DNA of 64,000 nucleotides from JBBRCE01 sp038205115 (GTDB taxonomy: Bacteria; Planctomycetota; Planctomycetia; Pirellulales; JBBRCE01), in NCBI GenBank assembly GCA_038205115.1, contig JBBRCE010000008.1, forward strand, positions 1-64,000, in the 5' to 3' direction. The position numbers and the translations under genes are program-made. The notes under the pieces were generated by a model. It ran no database searches. It was given only the letters and a program-made list of their open reading frames with translations, and was not told where the DNA came from. Position 1 is the stretch's first letter; each line of letters opens with the position of its first letter. Of the stretch, positions 36,057-46,063 are shown piece by piece.

Positions 36057-38608
36057 AAATGACCGCACTGTTCGGTAAGTTCTTCGGCCTGAAAGATGTC
36101 GAATCGATTGACGAGATCAGCGGCTCGTTCAAGGCCGAGTGGGCCCGCGGCGCGCCGGTCTGGGTGCTCTTTGGCATTGCGGCTCTGACCGCGCTAGCGC
36201 TGGCCTTTTACTTGCGACATCAGCCGCGTGCCCGGCGCGGCGTGAGAATCGGTCTGGCCATCGCCCGCGCGCTGACGCTCGGGCTGCTGCTGCTGATCCT
36301 GGCCGATCCCATGGCGGAAATTCATACGACCAACAACCCGCCGCCGATGGTTTATGTGTTGTTCGACGGCACGGACAGCATGAACATCACGGATGAATTG
36401 ACCGACGCCCAGCGAGCCAGCCTCGGCGCGGCGCTGGGCATCCCAGCCGACGGCGCAACCGCGTCGAGCCAGTCAACTGCGGGAGCCGGCAAGCTGTCTC
36501 GCGCGGACTACGTGCGGGCGATGCTCCAGCAAAAACAGCAGAACGTCATTCGTCGTCTGGAAGAAAAATATCGCGTCAAGGCCTTTCGTTTTGATCAACC
36601 GGAACGCGGCGTCAGTGAAATTCATCTTGACGATCCCAGCACGGAGCAGTTCGATGCCGCCACGGCCGTCAAACAACTCACGGCCGACGGTCAAGTCACG
36701 GCGCTCGGCCGCGCGCTGGACGACCTCGGCCAGCGACACGCTTCGAATCATTTGGCTGGCGTGATTGTCTTCAGCGACTTTGCGCAGAACAACGGTCCAG
36801 CGCCCGCCGGCGGCGATCAATCGCCCGCCCGGCGGCTGCGCGTGCCGGTCTACACCGTGGGCGTGGGCCCCAAAGCGGCCATCGATATCGGTGTCGATCT
36901 GCAGGCGCCACTGCTCATGAAAAAGTCGGAGTTATCCAACCTGACCGTGGCGCTGCGTCAATCCGGACTCGATGACCGCCTGATAACCGTCAAAGTCATG
37001 CAGCGTCGCTTGGGTGGCGACTCCAGCGCCACCAGTGATCAGTGGACGCTGGTCAAATCGCAAGATGTCAAGTTGGACGGAGCAACGGCCTCGCTGGAAA
37101 TCCCTTACACCCCGCGCGAAGTGGGCCGCTTGGAATTCCGCGCGGAAGTCGATCCGCAGCCCGGCGAAGTGGCGCTCGATAACAACCGCTCCTCGCGCGA
37201 AGTCAGCGTTCGCGATGACTTCTTGCGGCTGATGTTCGTCGAGTTCGAGCCCACCTGGGAATGGCGATTCATCAAAGAGGTTTTCCATCGCGACAGCCTC
37301 GTCGGTATGCGCGGATTTCGCACCTTCTTGCGTTCGTCGGACCCCAAAGTTCGCCAGACCAACGAGCTGTTTCTGCCCACCATGACGCCGCAGCGCAGCG
37401 ATTTCTTCTTGAACGACGTGATCTTTCTGGGCGACATGCCGGCCAATACCATCACGCCGCGGTTTTGCGAAATGACCAAAGAGTTTGTCAGCAAATTCGG
37501 CGGCGGCCTAGTGGTCATGGCTGGGCCTCGGTTTGGCCCCAGCCAACTTGCCGGCACGCCGCTGGCCGACATGCTGCCGGTGGTGGTTGACCCCAACGGC
37601 CGCCTGCGCGATCAAGCCGCGTTCGAACTCCGGCTCACGCCCGCCGCGCAGCAATACGACTTCATGCGACTGGGCGGCGCCAATGCCGAGAACGATCACA
37701 ACCGCGCCTGGGCGAATCTCGGCAAACTGCCCTGGTATCAACCGTCGCTGCGCGTTCATCCGCTGGCGACCGTGCTGGCCGAACATCCGACGGACATGTG
37801 CATCGATAACAAAACGCCCCAGCCGTTGATTGCCATTCGCCGTTATGGAAAAGGCGAAGTCATCTATCTGGCCTTCGACGAAACCTGGCGACTCCGCCGC
37901 AAATACGGCGAAACGTACTACAGGCAACTTTGGGGCCAGATGATCCATCGCTTGGGATTAAGCCATGCCATCGGCACGCAAAAGCGGTTCGTCGTGCGGA
38001 CCGACCAACAGCAGTATCAAGAAGACGATAAAGTCATCCTCACGGTCGAAGCCTACGATGCCAACTTCGAACCGCTCAGCGATCCCAAAGTTCTGAGCGG
38101 CGAACTGATTTTGCCTTCAGCTCGCGGCGGAGCACCGGAGACCCGCGCCATCAGTATTCCGCTGCTCTCCCCGCCCGACTCGAGCGCCGTCAAAGGCAGC
38201 GAAAAGACCGGCTTGGATCGTAAAGAGGGCGTGTACGAGTTGCGAATTCCGGTACTCACCGGCGGCGAGCATCGCATTCGCGTCAAAGACCCCGTCGCCG
38301 AAGCGGGCAAGGAGGGCGGGGCCGGCGCCGCCTTCAGCGAAGTCGTTTTTCAAGTCACGAACCTCTCCGTCGAACGCCGCAGCGCGGTCCGCAACCTGCA
38401 ACTCGAACAACAAATTGCCAGCGAAACCGGCGGCAAATCGTACGACCTGGAAACCGTGGGCAAACTGCCCGACGAAATTCGCTTGCCCTCCGTCAAAGAA
38501 ACCGAAGTCAAAAATATCTCGCTGGCCAGCACCTGGCTGTGCTTTGGCCTGGCGATGGTGTTCATGCTGGGCGAGTGGTTGGTGCGTAAACTCGTCAACC
38601 TGGCCTAG
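36053..38608 (+). CDS. Large membrane-anchored VWA/GATase-like protein
   Basis: 851 aa. The GTG at 36053 overlaps the previous stop (GTGA); an ATG lies two codons on. Two N-terminal membrane helices (VWVLFGIAALTALALAFYL and a second near 65-85), a VWA-like segment starting VYVLFDGTDSMNITDEL (about 100-280), an Ig-like region, a glutamine-amidotransferase-like domain (about 390-620; FLGDMPANTITPRF, GLVVMAGPRF, GKGEVIYLAFDETWRLR) and one C-terminal helix. Its order resembles the preceding protein, and the two are probably old paralogues working together. The Asp-x-Ser-x-Ser VWA site is changed to DGTDS, so metal binding may differ. Confidence 0.78.
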   Translation: MKMTALFGKFFGLKDVESIDEISGSFKAEWARGAPVWVLFGIAALTALALAFYLRHQPRARRGVRIGLAIARALTLGLLLLILADPMAEIHTTNNPPPMVYVLFDGTDSMNITDELTDAQRASLGAALGIPADGATASSQSTAGAGKLSRADYVRAMLQQKQQNVIRRLEEKYRVKAFRFDQPERGVSEIHLDDPSTEQFDAATAVKQLTADGQVTALGRALDDLGQRHASNHLAGVIVFSDFAQNNGPAPAGGDQSPARRLRVPVYTVGVGPKAAIDIGVDLQAPLLMKKSELSNLTVALRQSGLDDRLITVKVMQRRLGGDSSATSDQWTLVKSQDVKLDGATASLEIPYTPREVGRLEFRAEVDPQPGEVALDNNRSSREVSVRDDFLRLMFVEFEPTWEWRFIKEVFHRDSLVGMRGFRTFLRSSDPKVRQTNELFLPTMTPQRSDFFLNDVIFLGDMPANTITPRFCEMTKEFVSKFGGGLVVMAGPRFGPSQLAGTPLADMLPVVVDPNGRLRDQAAFELRLTPAAQQYDFMRLGGANAENDHNRAWANLGKLPWYQPSLRVHPLATVLAEHPTDMCIDNKTPQPLIAIRRYGKGEVIYLAFDETWRLRRKYGETYYRQLWGQMIHRLGLSHAIGTQKRFVVRTDQQQYQEDDKVILTVEAYDANFEPLSDPKVLSGELILPSARGGAPETRAISIPLLSPPDSSAVKGSEKTGLDRKEGVYELRIPVLTGGEHRIRVKDPVAEAGKEGGAGAAFSEVVFQVTNLSVERRSAVRNLQLEQQIASETGGKSYDLETVGKLPDEIRLPSVKETEVKNISLASTWLCFGLAMVFMLGEWLVRKLVNLA

Positions 38609-38644
38609 CAGAGCCTGCATACCGGCCGAGCCAACAGAAGTTCA

Positions 38645-40363
38645 ATGATGACCAAACTTGCCGAACTCCGCAGTCAACTGTCCGCCTTGCGCCACCGCCG
38701 CGCCAGCGCGCGGCGGTGGACGGCAGCATGCGGCTTGCTGCTGGCTGTGGTGCTCGCACTGCTGGTTATCTTTGCCGTTGACGTACTTTTCTCCATGACC
38801 GTCATGCAACGGCTGGTGTCCATCGGCATCGGACTAGCGGCAATCGCGTGGGCGTTTCGCAAATTCGTGGCACCATGGCTGGGCCATCGCGAAAGCGATC
38901 TCGACATGGCGCTCTTGGTCGAGCGACAGCAGCGGATCGATACCAGCGATATTGTGGCCGCCATACAATTCGACTCGCCTGCCGCGGCCGCCTGGGGATC
39001 GGGCGAATTACGCTCGGCGGTAATCGATTACGTTGCCGAATTCAGCCACGGCTGGAACGTGTTCGAAGGCTTTTCGCGCAAGCCGCTGGCGCGCCGCGCG
39101 GGAATTCTCGTTGTGTTGCTGCTAGGCATTGGTTTAGCGGCGTTCTTCTACCCGGCGTACGCCACCACGTTCTTGAATCGTCTAGCGCTGGGCGCGCGAC
39201 ATTACCCCACCTTGGTGCGCATCGATCGGATCGAAATCAACGGTGTCGAGAATCCGGCCCGCGCCGCATATGGCCAACCGCTGCAATTCAAGTTGTTTGT
39301 GAGCCGTTCCGATGGCGGTCGACTGCCCGTGGATGGCCGTATCGAGCTGCACGAATTGACGCAGAGCCAGCGCGGTCGCCCGCTGGATTTGCAGCCCAAA
39401 TCCGCGGATCGCAGCTTAAAGCGGGATACCTACGAAGGCAAGATGTCCGCGCTGCTTGAGGCCATCGAATATCAGGCCTTCGTCGGCGACGACTGGACAG
39501 AACCAACTCGGCTGGACGTGATTCCGCTGCCGCTGGTGGATGTGAAGCTAACGCCCCATCCGCCCGAGTACGCGCGTCGCGCGCCGCAAGATCCGGAAAT
39601 GCCCGGATCGCGGCAACTGTTGGTGTTTGAGGGTTCGCGTGTGGATCTGCAAATCCAATGCGGCAATAAGCACCTCAAGCAAGCCGAGCTCACAATTGGC
39701 GAAGAGAGAATTCCGTTGACGATGATCAAACCGTTCTCCGCTGGCCGTGGCGGCGAGGAAATTTGGCAATTGCCAGCCAATCGGCAATCGCCACTGTCGA
39801 GCGTGACCGCGACGCTCAACTATCAACTGAATGTCGTCGACGAAGATCAGCTTAAGCCCGACCATCCCATCTCCGGATCAATACGCATCAAAGCGGATGG
39901 CAAGCCGACCATCACGACCAAGCTGGTCACCAAAAATGTGCTGCCGATCGCGATTCCAAAAATTGAATATACGATCGACGATGATTTCGGCGTCGCCAAA
40001 GTGATCTTGCGGGGACAGCTCATCAAGCCCGACGGCACAACGACCGACATCGACGAAGTCACGCTGCTTGCAGACCGCGTGCTGGCCGACCGTTTACCGC
40101 AAACGCTCGGTTACTACTGGAAGCTCGAGCCGCTCAAATTGGCCAAAGACGACCAATTGCGAATCAAGCTCGAAGTTTGGGACGATCGCGGCGGGGTTGC
40201 TGGCCAATCGGTGGAGAGTCAGGTCATGCAACTCAACGTCGTCGATATCAGCGATGTGCTGGCTGCGCAACAAGAATTCGACAAAGCGGCTGATCGCGGA
40301 ATCGAAAATATTAGTGACCTGCAAACGGGTAAGAAACCACAAGCCACGGGAGGATCCAAATGA
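38645..40363 (+). CDS. DUF4175-like membrane protein
   Basis: 572 aa. Two N-terminal membrane helices (about 27-48 and 55-72), then a third near 150-170 (AGILVVLLLGIGLAAFFYP), followed by a long beta-sandwich-rich periplasmic part to the end (for example YTIDDDFGVAKVILRGQLI). The family resembles the N-terminal half of DUF4175 proteins, in which the same membrane region is joined to a long Gln/Glu/Lys coiled coil; here that coiled coil is the next gene, so the two may be a split pair. Its stop overlaps the next start (ATGA). Confidence 0.7.
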   Translation: MMTKLAELRSQLSALRHRRASARRWTAACGLLLAVVLALLVIFAVDVLFSMTVMQRLVSIGIGLAAIAWAFRKFVAPWLGHRESDLDMALLVERQQRIDTSDIVAAIQFDSPAAAAWGSGELRSAVIDYVAEFSHGWNVFEGFSRKPLARRAGILVVLLLGIGLAAFFYPAYATTFLNRLALGARHYPTLVRIDRIEINGVENPARAAYGQPLQFKLFVSRSDGGRLPVDGRIELHELTQSQRGRPLDLQPKSADRSLKRDTYEGKMSALLEAIEYQAFVGDDWTEPTRLDVIPLPLVDVKLTPHPPEYARRAPQDPEMPGSRQLLVFEGSRVDLQIQCGNKHLKQAELTIGEERIPLTMIKPFSAGRGGEEIWQLPANRQSPLSSVTATLNYQLNVVDEDQLKPDHPISGSIRIKADGKPTITTKLVTKNVLPIAIPKIEYTIDDDFGVAKVILRGQLIKPDGTTTDIDEVTLLADRVLADRLPQTLGYYWKLEPLKLAKDDQLRIKLEVWDDRGGVAGQSVESQVMQLNVVDISDVLAAQQEFDKAADRGIENISDLQTGKKPQATGGSK

Positions 40364-43300
40364 TCAGGATTTCGCGCTACGTTATCGCCTCGGTTTCAAT
40401 GATCGGTTTGTCGGGCACAATGGCGAGCCCCGGTTGGTCGCAAACCAAGCCGGCCGAAAACGCCCAGCCGGCCGTGCCCAACGCCGTTGCCCCGCCCGAG
40501 TCGTCGGATGTCGTTGCCGCCATCAGTCCCGAAGCGCTGCGTGCTAAGCGAGATTCGCAGCAACGCGCACGTGGGCTGACCAACGAGTTGCTGTCGTCGA
40601 TCCTTGACGTGCAGTTGCAGCAGCTCAAAGAAAACGGCATGGAGAAGATGGAAATCTATCGCGATATCAGCCTGATGCGCAACAACGTCCACGCCCTGGT
40701 CGAAGGCGAAATGCAAGACGTGGTTGCCATTTTGGAGCACGCGCAGACAGCCAGTGCCGACCAGAAAACCAAGGATTTCGAATCCGCCCGCGACAAAATT
40801 CGCAATGTGGTCATGCGGCTGTCGATCGAGCGGCAGAATCTGGCCAAGCGTTTGAAGATTGCCGCGCTCGCCGCAGAGGTCAAAAAATTGATCGATCTCG
40901 AAGCGGATGTGCTCAAAACCACGCAGCACATTCCCGCCTTGGCCACGCTCAAGCAAGGCGCAGCCACGGTCAGCGTCATACACGATCAACGCGACGTGCA
41001 GTCGCTGTTCATCGCGCTGGTGAAATCGTTGCACGAAGTCAGCAGTTGGGAAGGCGCGGTCGGCGCCGGCGCGGCCGACGGCCTGCAGATTCTCAAAGCG
41101 GCCCAAGTCGGTCTGGAACTCGACGCGGCCGACAACCAATTGCAAGCCAGCCAACTGGCCGGTGCCGCCAACAGCGAAAAAGCGATCATCGCCGGTCTGC
41201 AATCGCTGCTGAAAAAATTGGAAGAAACCCAAGGCTTGATCTCGACCGATCAAGAGGCCGCCTTGGCGTTGGTACGCGAATTGACCAAGCGCGAAGCAGC
41301 GCTCCGCAACGAAACCAAAAACGCCGACCTGGAAAAACAAGCCGACAAACTGTCCGACGAACAACAGAAAATCCACGAAGATCTCGGCAAACTGACCGAC
41401 GCCTTACAAAAACTGCCAGGCAGCCTCTCGCTGCTCGAACAGGCCAAGGCCGCGGCGCTGGAAGCCCGCACCGACCTGTTCGAAGCCAAACGACCCGAAG
41501 CGGAAGCCCAAGAAGCCCGCGTGCTCGGCAACCTGGCGCAGATTGAACAGCAATTGCAATCCGCCATCGACGCCACGAATTCGGACAAAAGCGCCGATCA
41601 GTTAGCCCAGCAAGTGCGCGACCTGGAAGCCGCCAAAGCTGACTTGAAAAAAATCGCCGAAAAACAAGCCGCCGCCACGACCGCCGCCAAAGAGCAACCC
41701 AGCCAAGCCAAAGCCACGGAACAGCAAGTGGCCCAAGATCTCAAACAGGCCGAAGAAAATCGCCAACTCGGCCCGGCTGTCGAGTCGCGGATCAATCAAG
41801 CGGCCGATGCCGCCAAGGAAGCCGCCGCGGCGATGGACGAAAAAACCAAGCCAGCCGTCGAGTCGGCCAGCGAAGCGCTCGAGCGGGCAACGTCCGAAGT
41901 CGACGCTGCTCTAGCCGACTCGCAACGTCGCGCGCTGGCCGTCAAAATTGGCGAACTGGCCCGCGCGGCCGAGGCGCTGGAGCGCGCCGCCGCCGCGGAA
42001 AAAGACATCGCCCAGAAAGCTGCTGCTGCCGCCCAGACCGCGGGCCGGCCGGCCGAACAAGCCAAAGAACTGGCCAGCGAACAGGCCGACGTTAAGGACG
42101 TCGCTGAGAAGCTCGCCAAGGGCTTGGAAAAAACCGCGCCCGAGGCCGCTAAAACACTGTCCGAAGCTAAGCAACCGATCGACCGCGCGGCCGCCAAGCT
42201 GAACGAAGCTGCAAAAACGCCGGGCGAATCGTCCAAGCCTGCCGCGCAAAGCGTCGCCAAAGAGGGCCAATCGGCTGCGGAAAAATTAGAAAAAGCAGCC
42301 GCGCAATTGCGGACCGAAATCGACAAGACCGCCGAGCAGCTCAGTCAAGTTGCGGGCGAACAACTCGCCCAAGTTTCCAAAGCCCGCGACGACGTTGAAA
42401 AGGCGGCCGACAAAGCGCCCGAGTCGATCGCCGAGCGGTTGGAAAAACTGTCCGCCGCGGAAGAAAAAGTTCGTGAGGCCGCCGCGGATCAGCAGCGTGC
42501 CGCCGGCAACGCCGAAGCCGCCAACGCCAAGGATCTGGCCCGCGAAATCGATAAAGCCATCGCGCAACAAAAAGCGGCCGATCGCGCGGCCAAAGACTTG
42601 GCCGAGGGCCGCGCCAACGATAACTTCGACGCCACGCTCAAGCAGCAAAAAGCGGCCGACAAAGCCGGTGAAGTTGCCAAGCAAGCCGCCGAACGTCCCA
42701 CGGCCAAAGACGCCAAGCCCGACGCGCTGACTGAGGCGCTGAAAAAGGCGCAAGCGGCCGGCAATCAGGCGGCTAAAGATGCGCTGAACGGCAAATCCAA
42801 AGAGGCCGACAAAGCCCGCCAAGAAGCGCATGCCGCGCTTGAACAAGCCAAGAAGTTGGCCGCTGCCGATGCCCAAGCGGCTGCCGAAAAACCGGCCGGC
42901 GCGCCGGACGCTGCGGCTCAAAAACGCGTCAGTGACGCTGCCAAGCAGGCCGCCAAACTGGCTGCCGCAGACGCACCCCTGGCGGCCGATTCGCTCGACA
43001 AAGCTCACAGCGTCTCGGCCGAGGCTGAAAAAGCGGCCAAGGCCGGCGACAAGCAAGCCGCCGCGCCGTCGCAAAAAGCCAGCGGCGAACAACTCCAAAA
43101 AGCGGCCGAGCAAATCGCCGCCGCTCGCAACGAACTGGCCAAAAAAGAAGCTGCCAAAATGCAAGCCGCCGGCGAGCAGATTGCCCAGTTGGCCAAACAA
43201 ACCGCCCCCGTTGATCCCAGCGCCACCGCCGCGCTGCGAGCCGCAAAAAAGGCGGCCGACAAAGGCGCGGCGGAAAACAAAGGTGATAAACCCAGCGGTG

Positions 43301-44526
43301 ATAAGCCCAGCGGCGATAAACCAAGCGGTGATAAGCCGTCCGGCGATCCATCTGGCGATAAGCCGGCTCCAGCGGACGGCCAGCCCTCCGCCGACGGCGT
43401 GGCCGATGCACAAGCGGGCGTCGAGCGCGGCCTGCAACGCGCGGCCGCCAGCCTGAACGCCCGCGAACAACAGATTCAGCGCGATAAAGCCATCGCCGAC
43501 GCGCTCCGCGGTTTGCAAAAGGAGCAGCAAAAAGATCGCGACCAAATCGTCGCCAAGGCCGAACAGCTCAAAGCAGGCCTCGCCGAGGATGCCGCAGCGG
43601 CAGAAAACACGCCCGACGCCGCATCTTCGGCCGATGGCCAGCCTGCGGGCGATATGCCGCCATCTGCTGCCGGCAAAGCGGCCGGCGCCAAGCCCCCTTC
43701 GCCCAAAACGCAAGCCGCGGCCCGCGACCTGGTGGCCGCACAAAACCGCTTCGCCCAAGCGCAAACGCAAACCGGACAAGCGGCCGCGGAAGTCTCCGGA
43801 CAACAAGAAGTTGCCAATCAACCCATCAAAGAAGGGCTCGAAGCGGCCAGTCGTCTGCCCGGCGCTGAGCCCATGGCCGATGGTTCGCAACCCGGCGAAG
43901 GCCAGGGAATGGGTGAAGGCGAAGCGAAAGGCCAGGGCGAAGGCAAAGGCCAGGGCGAAGGCAAAGGCCAAGGTGAAGGAAAAGGCCAAGGTGAAGGAAA
44001 AGGCCAAGGTCAAGGCATGGGGCAAGGTCAAGGCATGGGGCAAGGTCTCGGCAGTGGACTTGTGCCTGCCTCGCCGGAAGCCACGGCCGCCGCAATCGCC
44101 GGCGCTGAAGCCAGCGCCGCCGCGGCAGCGCTCGGACAAGGCCAGGGCGAGGGACAGGGCGAAGGCCAGGGAAAAGGAAAAGGCAAAGGTAAAGGCAAAG
44201 GTCAGGGCGGTAAGGAGCCTGCCAGCCAACCCGGCGAAACCGGAGTCGCGGGTGCCGGTGGCGCGCCCAAAGGTGGCACGGCCCAGCAAAACCCGGACAT
44301 CCCGCCCGGCGCGCTCAAGGAAGCGCCCACCAAAGGCGACGGCGATACACGCACCGCCAATTCCGATCGCGATGCCAATGTCGTCGCGCGCAAAACCACC
44401 AAAGAAGAACCGTGGATGGCCAAGCTGCCGCCGGAAGTGCGCGAAGCCATTCGCACCGGTTCGCAACGACCCGCTCCGCGCGGCTACGAAGAGCGGATGC
44501 GCCGCTACTTCGAAAAGTCCGAGTAA
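40360..44526 (+). CDS. Giant exported Ala/Lys/Glu coiled-coil protein
   Basis: 1388 aa. Signal peptide about 1-28 (VIASVSMIGLSGTMASPGW). Residues about 60-1050 are almost unbroken Ala/Lys/Glu/Gln helix with coiled-coil heptads. Two low-complexity inserts follow: GDKPS repeats (about 975-1002) and Gly-Gln-Gly-Glu-Gly-Lys repeats (about 1179-1233 and 1261-1285). The end, EPWMAKLPPEVREAIRTGSQ then RPAPRGYEERMRRYFEK, resembles the C-terminus of DUF4175-type planctomycete proteins. It probably spans the periplasm as a rod. The start overlaps the preceding stop. This is the longest gene in the window. Confidence 0.75.
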   Translation: MIRISRYVIASVSMIGLSGTMASPGWSQTKPAENAQPAVPNAVAPPESSDVVAAISPEALRAKRDSQQRARGLTNELLSSILDVQLQQLKENGMEKMEIYRDISLMRNNVHALVEGEMQDVVAILEHAQTASADQKTKDFESARDKIRNVVMRLSIERQNLAKRLKIAALAAEVKKLIDLEADVLKTTQHIPALATLKQGAATVSVIHDQRDVQSLFIALVKSLHEVSSWEGAVGAGAADGLQILKAAQVGLELDAADNQLQASQLAGAANSEKAIIAGLQSLLKKLEETQGLISTDQEAALALVRELTKREAALRNETKNADLEKQADKLSDEQQKIHEDLGKLTDALQKLPGSLSLLEQAKAAALEARTDLFEAKRPEAEAQEARVLGNLAQIEQQLQSAIDATNSDKSADQLAQQVRDLEAAKADLKKIAEKQAAATTAAKEQPSQAKATEQQVAQDLKQAEENRQLGPAVESRINQAADAAKEAAAAMDEKTKPAVESASEALERATSEVDAALADSQRRALAVKIGELARAAEALERAAAAEKDIAQKAAAAAQTAGRPAEQAKELASEQADVKDVAEKLAKGLEKTAPEAAKTLSEAKQPIDRAAAKLNEAAKTPGESSKPAAQSVAKEGQSAAEKLEKAAAQLRTEIDKTAEQLSQVAGEQLAQVSKARDDVEKAADKAPESIAERLEKLSAAEEKVREAAADQQRAAGNAEAANAKDLAREIDKAIAQQKAADRAAKDLAEGRANDNFDATLKQQKAADKAGEVAKQAAERPTAKDAKPDALTEALKKAQAAGNQAAKDALNGKSKEADKARQEAHAALEQAKKLAAADAQAAAEKPAGAPDAAAQKRVSDAAKQAAKLAAADAPLAADSLDKAHSVSAEAEKAAKAGDKQAAAPSQKASGEQLQKAAEQIAAARNELAKKEAAKMQAAGEQIAQLAKQTAPVDPSATAALRAAKKAADKGAAENKGDKPSGDKPSGDKPSGDKPSGDPSGDKPAPADGQPSADGVADAQAGVERGLQRAAASLNAREQQIQRDKAIADALRGLQKEQQKDRDQIVAKAEQLKAGLAEDAAAAENTPDAASSADGQPAGDMPPSAAGKAAGAKPPSPKTQAAARDLVAAQNRFAQAQTQTGQAAAEVSGQQEVANQPIKEGLEAASRLPGAEPMADGSQPGEGQGMGEGEAKGQGEGKGQGEGKGQGEGKGQGEGKGQGQGMGQGQGMGQGLGSGLVPASPEATAAAIAGAEASAAAAALGQGQGEGQGEGQGKGKGKGKGKGQGGKEPASQPGETGVAGAGGAPKGGTAQQNPDIPPGALKEAPTKGDGDTRTANSDRDANVVARKTTKEEPWMAKLPPEVREAIRTGSQRPAPRGYEERMRRYFEKSE
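43282..43365 (+). repeat. GDKPS-coding tandem repeats
   Basis: About five 15-base units coding Gly-Asp-Lys-Pro-Ser, with silent differences between copies, inside the coiled-coil gene. Confidence 0.85.
43894..44056 (+). repeat. GQGEGK/GQGMGQ-coding low-complexity repeats
   Basis: Short units coding Gly-Gln-Gly-Glu-Gly-Lys and Gly-Gln-Gly-Met; several neighbouring units are identical at DNA level. A related block coding Gly-Lys-Gly-Lys is at about 44141-44212. Confidence 0.85.
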
Positions 44527-44578
44527 ATCCGCCAGCACATCAACATCTCAAATCGATCGATCATCGGAGACTCTTTTC

Positions 44579-45604
44579 ATGAGCGCCATTCCTGAAGACG
44601 ACATTGCCGCCGTGCAACGTTGCGAACAAGCGTATAATCGCATCCGCGATGAAGTCGCCAAGGTCATCGTCGGACAAGACGAAGTCATCGAACAAGTCCT
44701 CGTCGCCGTGTTCGCCCGTGGGCATGCACTACTGGAAGGCGTGCCGGGCCTGGCCAAAACGCTGCTGGTCAGTTCGCTAGCGCAGGCCTTGCATCTATCG
44801 TTCAAGCGCATTCAGTTCACGCCGGACTTAATGCCCAGCGACATCACCGGCACAGAGGTCATTCAAGAAGACCTGCAGACTGGCGCCCGACGTTACGAGT
44901 TTTTGCCGGGACCGCTGTTTGCCAACATGATTCTGGCGGACGAAGTCAACCGCACTCCGCCCAAGACGCAGGCGGCCATGCTGGAAGCCATGCAAGAACG
45001 GCAGATCAGCGCCGGTGGTCAGGTGCACAAACTGCCGGCGCCATTCTTCATGCTGGCCACGCAAAATCCGCTGGAGCAAGAAGGCACCTACCCCTTGCCA
45101 GAAGCGCAACTCGATCGCTTCCTGCTGTACATCAAAGTCGGTTACCCTAGCGGCGCGGAGGAATGGGAAGTTGCCCGCCGCGTCACCTCTGGGCAGTTGG
45201 GCGTGATCTCGCCGGTGATGACGGGCGAAGATATCATCGGCTTTCAGCAGTTGGTCGGTAAGGTTCCGGTCAGCGACCAAGTGCTGGGATACGCCTGGGC
45301 ACTGGTCCGCGCCACACGGCCGCATCAGCCTGAAGCGCCGGACTTCGTCAACAAATGGGTCAGTTGGGGCGCGGGACCGCGAGGCGTGCTGACCCTGGTT
45401 TCGGCCGCCAAAGCGCGGGCGCTGCTCTACGGCCGTTATCACGCCACGGTGGCCGACGTGCAAGCCGTCGCCAAGCCGGCGCTACGGCATCGCGTGGCCA
45501 GCAACTACGCCGCGCAAGCCGCCAACGTCAACAGCGAGAAGCTGATCGAAATGCTGATGGAGTCAATGCCGGCGGATCGCAAGTATGAGAAACCGGCCGC
45601 TTAA
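44579..45604 (+). CDS. MoxR-type AAA+ ATPase
   Basis: 341 aa from the ATG at 44579, with GGAGA at a good distance. Walker A is LLEGVPGLAKTLL, Walker B is MILADEVNRTPPKTQAAML, sensor 1 is FFMLATQNPLEQEGTYPLPE followed by AQLDRF, and a helical lid follows (WVSWGAGPRGVLTL). MoxR ATPases act as chaperones with DUF58 and VWA proteins, which surround it here on both sides. In most genomes the DUF58 gene follows directly; here a four-helix-bundle cassette lies between. Confidence 0.93.
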   Translation: MSAIPEDDIAAVQRCEQAYNRIRDEVAKVIVGQDEVIEQVLVAVFARGHALLEGVPGLAKTLLVSSLAQALHLSFKRIQFTPDLMPSDITGTEVIQEDLQTGARRYEFLPGPLFANMILADEVNRTPPKTQAAMLEAMQERQISAGGQVHKLPAPFFMLATQNPLEQEGTYPLPEAQLDRFLLYIKVGYPSGAEEWEVARRVTSGQLGVISPVMTGEDIIGFQQLVGKVPVSDQVLGYAWALVRATRPHQPEAPDFVNKWVSWGAGPRGVLTLVSAAKARALLYGRYHATVADVQAVAKPALRHRVASNYAAQAANVNSEKLIEMLMESMPADRKYEKPAA

Positions 45605-45608
45605 TGTG

Positions 45609-45652
45609 GGAATTGCAAATTGCAAATTGCAAATTGAAAATTGAAAATTGAA
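45609..45652 (+). repeat. Heptad tandem repeat, left flank of the four-helix-bundle cassette
   Basis: Six 7-base units: AATTGCA three times, then AATTGAA three times (45611-45652), AT-rich in a GC-rich setting and five bases after the moxR stop. An inverted partial copy lies at 46064-46082. Confidence 0.9.
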
Positions 45653-45683
45653 TCAACTGCCGGCAGATTCCGCAAGGTTCACC

Positions 45684-46052
45684 ATGCAGCCCGATGACTT
45701 GTCCGAGCGACTTTCGAAGTTTGCCGCTCGTGCCGGAAAAGTCGTAGACGCTTTGCCCGACTCTCGGCTTGGGCGGCATGTTGCCGGACAACTCGTAAGG
45801 TGCAGTACGTCGCCAGTGCCGAATTACGAGAAGGGACGAGCGGCAGAAAGCCGCGCGGATTTCGCGCATAAGCTCAGTATCTGCTTGAAAGAGTTACGCG
45901 AAAGCAGGGCGTGGATCCGCATGATTGTCGAGGTGCAACTTTTGAAAAAGGCGCAGTTGGATCAACTGCTCGACGAATCCGAACAACTCAGTAAGATCGT
46001 CGGCAAGTCAATCGTGACAGTAAAATCGAACTCCCACAACTTAAAAAAATAG
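45684..46052 (+). CDS. Four-helix bundle protein (23S rRNA intervening-sequence family)
   Basis: 122 aa from the ATG at 45684; a TTG 12 codons upstream would add part of the repeat. The pattern LSERLSKFAARAGKVVDALP, SRLGRHVAGQLVRCSTSPVP, NYEKGRAAESRADFAHKLSI, LKELRESRAWIRMIVE is that of the small all-helical proteins first found in intervening sequences of 23S rRNA (S23/IVP family), also related to the Avd accessory protein of diversity-generating retroelements. Here it is not in rRNA and no reverse transcriptase is near. It is bracketed by inverted AT-rich repeats and separates moxR from the DUF58 gene. Function unknown. Confidence 0.85.
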   Translation: MQPDDLSERLSKFAARAGKVVDALPDSRLGRHVAGQLVRCSTSPVPNYEKGRAAESRADFAHKLSICLKELRESRAWIRMIVEVQLLKKAQLDQLLDESEQLSKIVGKSIVTVKSNSHNLKK

Positions 46053-46063
46053 CGCCTGCTTCA

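Noticed and set aside
43589..44578. Upstream extension of the moxR frame to 43589
   Set aside because: This is the wrong frame of the coiled-coil gene; the ATG at 44579 with its GGAGA is the true moxR start.
45609..45652. Possible CRISPR or origin iterons
   Set aside because: Seven-base units are far too short for CRISPR; no replication genes adjoin, and an inverted copy behind the next gene explains it better as a cassette flank.
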